From assembly GCF_000717185.1 (NCBI RefSeq), contig NZ_JNYE01000002.1, positions 62,001 through 126,000 on the forward strand: a DNA stretch of 64,000 nt, given 5' to 3'. The stretch comes from Kitasatospora phosalacinea. GTDB lineage: Bacteria > Actinomycetota > Actinomycetes > Streptomycetales > Streptomycetaceae. The notes below the pieces were generated by a model. That model saw only the letters and a program-made list of their open reading frames with translations. It ran no database searches and was not told where the DNA came from. Below, piece after piece: positions 61,688 through 64,000 of the stretch (the stretch's first letter is position 1; every line of letters starts with the position of its first letter). Made by a program: the position numbers and the translations under genes.

Positions 61688-61708
61688 CCTGAGCGGAATA
61701 GACTCAAC
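61688..61708 (+). promoter_or_regulatory. HAIR-like HspR operator upstream of clpB
   Basis: CCTGAGC-N7-ACTCAAC matches the HspR repeat architecture seen upstream of dnaK, with the same 7-bp spacer. It lies about 80 nt before the clpB start. Confidence 0.7.
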
Positions 61709-61769
61709 TTCGTGCATGCTGTAGTCAGCAGACCCGCACCAGTCCCGAGCCGAGAGGGGAATGCCCGCA

Positions 61770-64000
<2,231 letters not shown>

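Overview
This window is high-GC actinobacterial DNA from the family Streptomycetaceae (a Streptomyces or Kitasatospora; the genus cannot be fixed from sequence alone). The basis is strong G/C bias at codon third positions, frequent GTG starts, a five-gene conservon, an actinobacterial dnaK-grpE-dnaJ-hspR operon with HspR operators, an ECF42-type sigma factor, and a ROK regulator beside xylFGH. Two tRNA genes are present (Ser-UGA, Gly-CCC). No insertion sequence, phage gene or CRISPR array was seen.

Layout. 0-9 kb: two uncharacterised genes, a Nudix hydrolase, tRNA-Ser, a membrane-anchored HtrA/DegP protease, a TPP riboswitch controlling a CytX-like transporter, a GDPD enzyme, an RsbW-like ATPase and a DUF5926 protein. 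9-19 kb: a primase/polymerase-like protein, a GAF-SpoIIE phosphatase relative with altered metal ligands, aminopeptidase P, a GlxA/AraC regulator, a TipA-type MerR regulator, a MarR-controlled three-gene operon with two tandem operators, thioredoxin with a MerR regulator, and a GNAT enzyme. 19-26 kb: a YciI/ECF42 pair and a rok7B7-like regulator with the xylFGH sugar ABC operon. 26-37 kb: a proline-rich membrane protein, prolyl-tRNA synthetase, a complete conservon (cvnABCD plus an ExxR-less P450), a DMATS indole prenyltransferase, a flavin monooxygenase and a truncated SARP regulator at tRNA-Gly. 37-44.8 kb: dcd, an AlaX-like editing protein, a Yip1 protein, a nucleotidyltransferase, a frameshifted LamG protein and a large membrane Fe-S oxidoreductase. 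44.8-49.4 kb: dnaK-grpE-dnaJ-hspR. 61.7-64 kb: clpB, cut by the window end.

The most unusual part is the roughly 12 kb between hspR and clpB. Seven tandem, overlapping, same-strand genes (51.8-58.9 kb) encode paralogous regulators with a conserved middle domain and a C-terminal LuxR/GerE helix-turn-helix. An eighth, diverged, lower-GC paralogue (49.6 kb) lies tail-to-tail with a tiny gene for a secreted peptide whose mature form begins and ends with DVLWT. A nucleoside 2-deoxyribosyltransferase-like protein sits between them. The recognition helices are nearly identical and the other domains vary, so these regulators may read one operator while sensing different inputs. The secreted peptide is a candidate signal.

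Regulatory logic visible in the sequence: HspR-type inverted repeats precede both dnaK (two copies) and clpB (one). Tandem GTTG-N7-CAAC sites head the MarR operon. Several genes appear to be leaderless, with a TANNNT hexamer 6-7 nt before the start codon.
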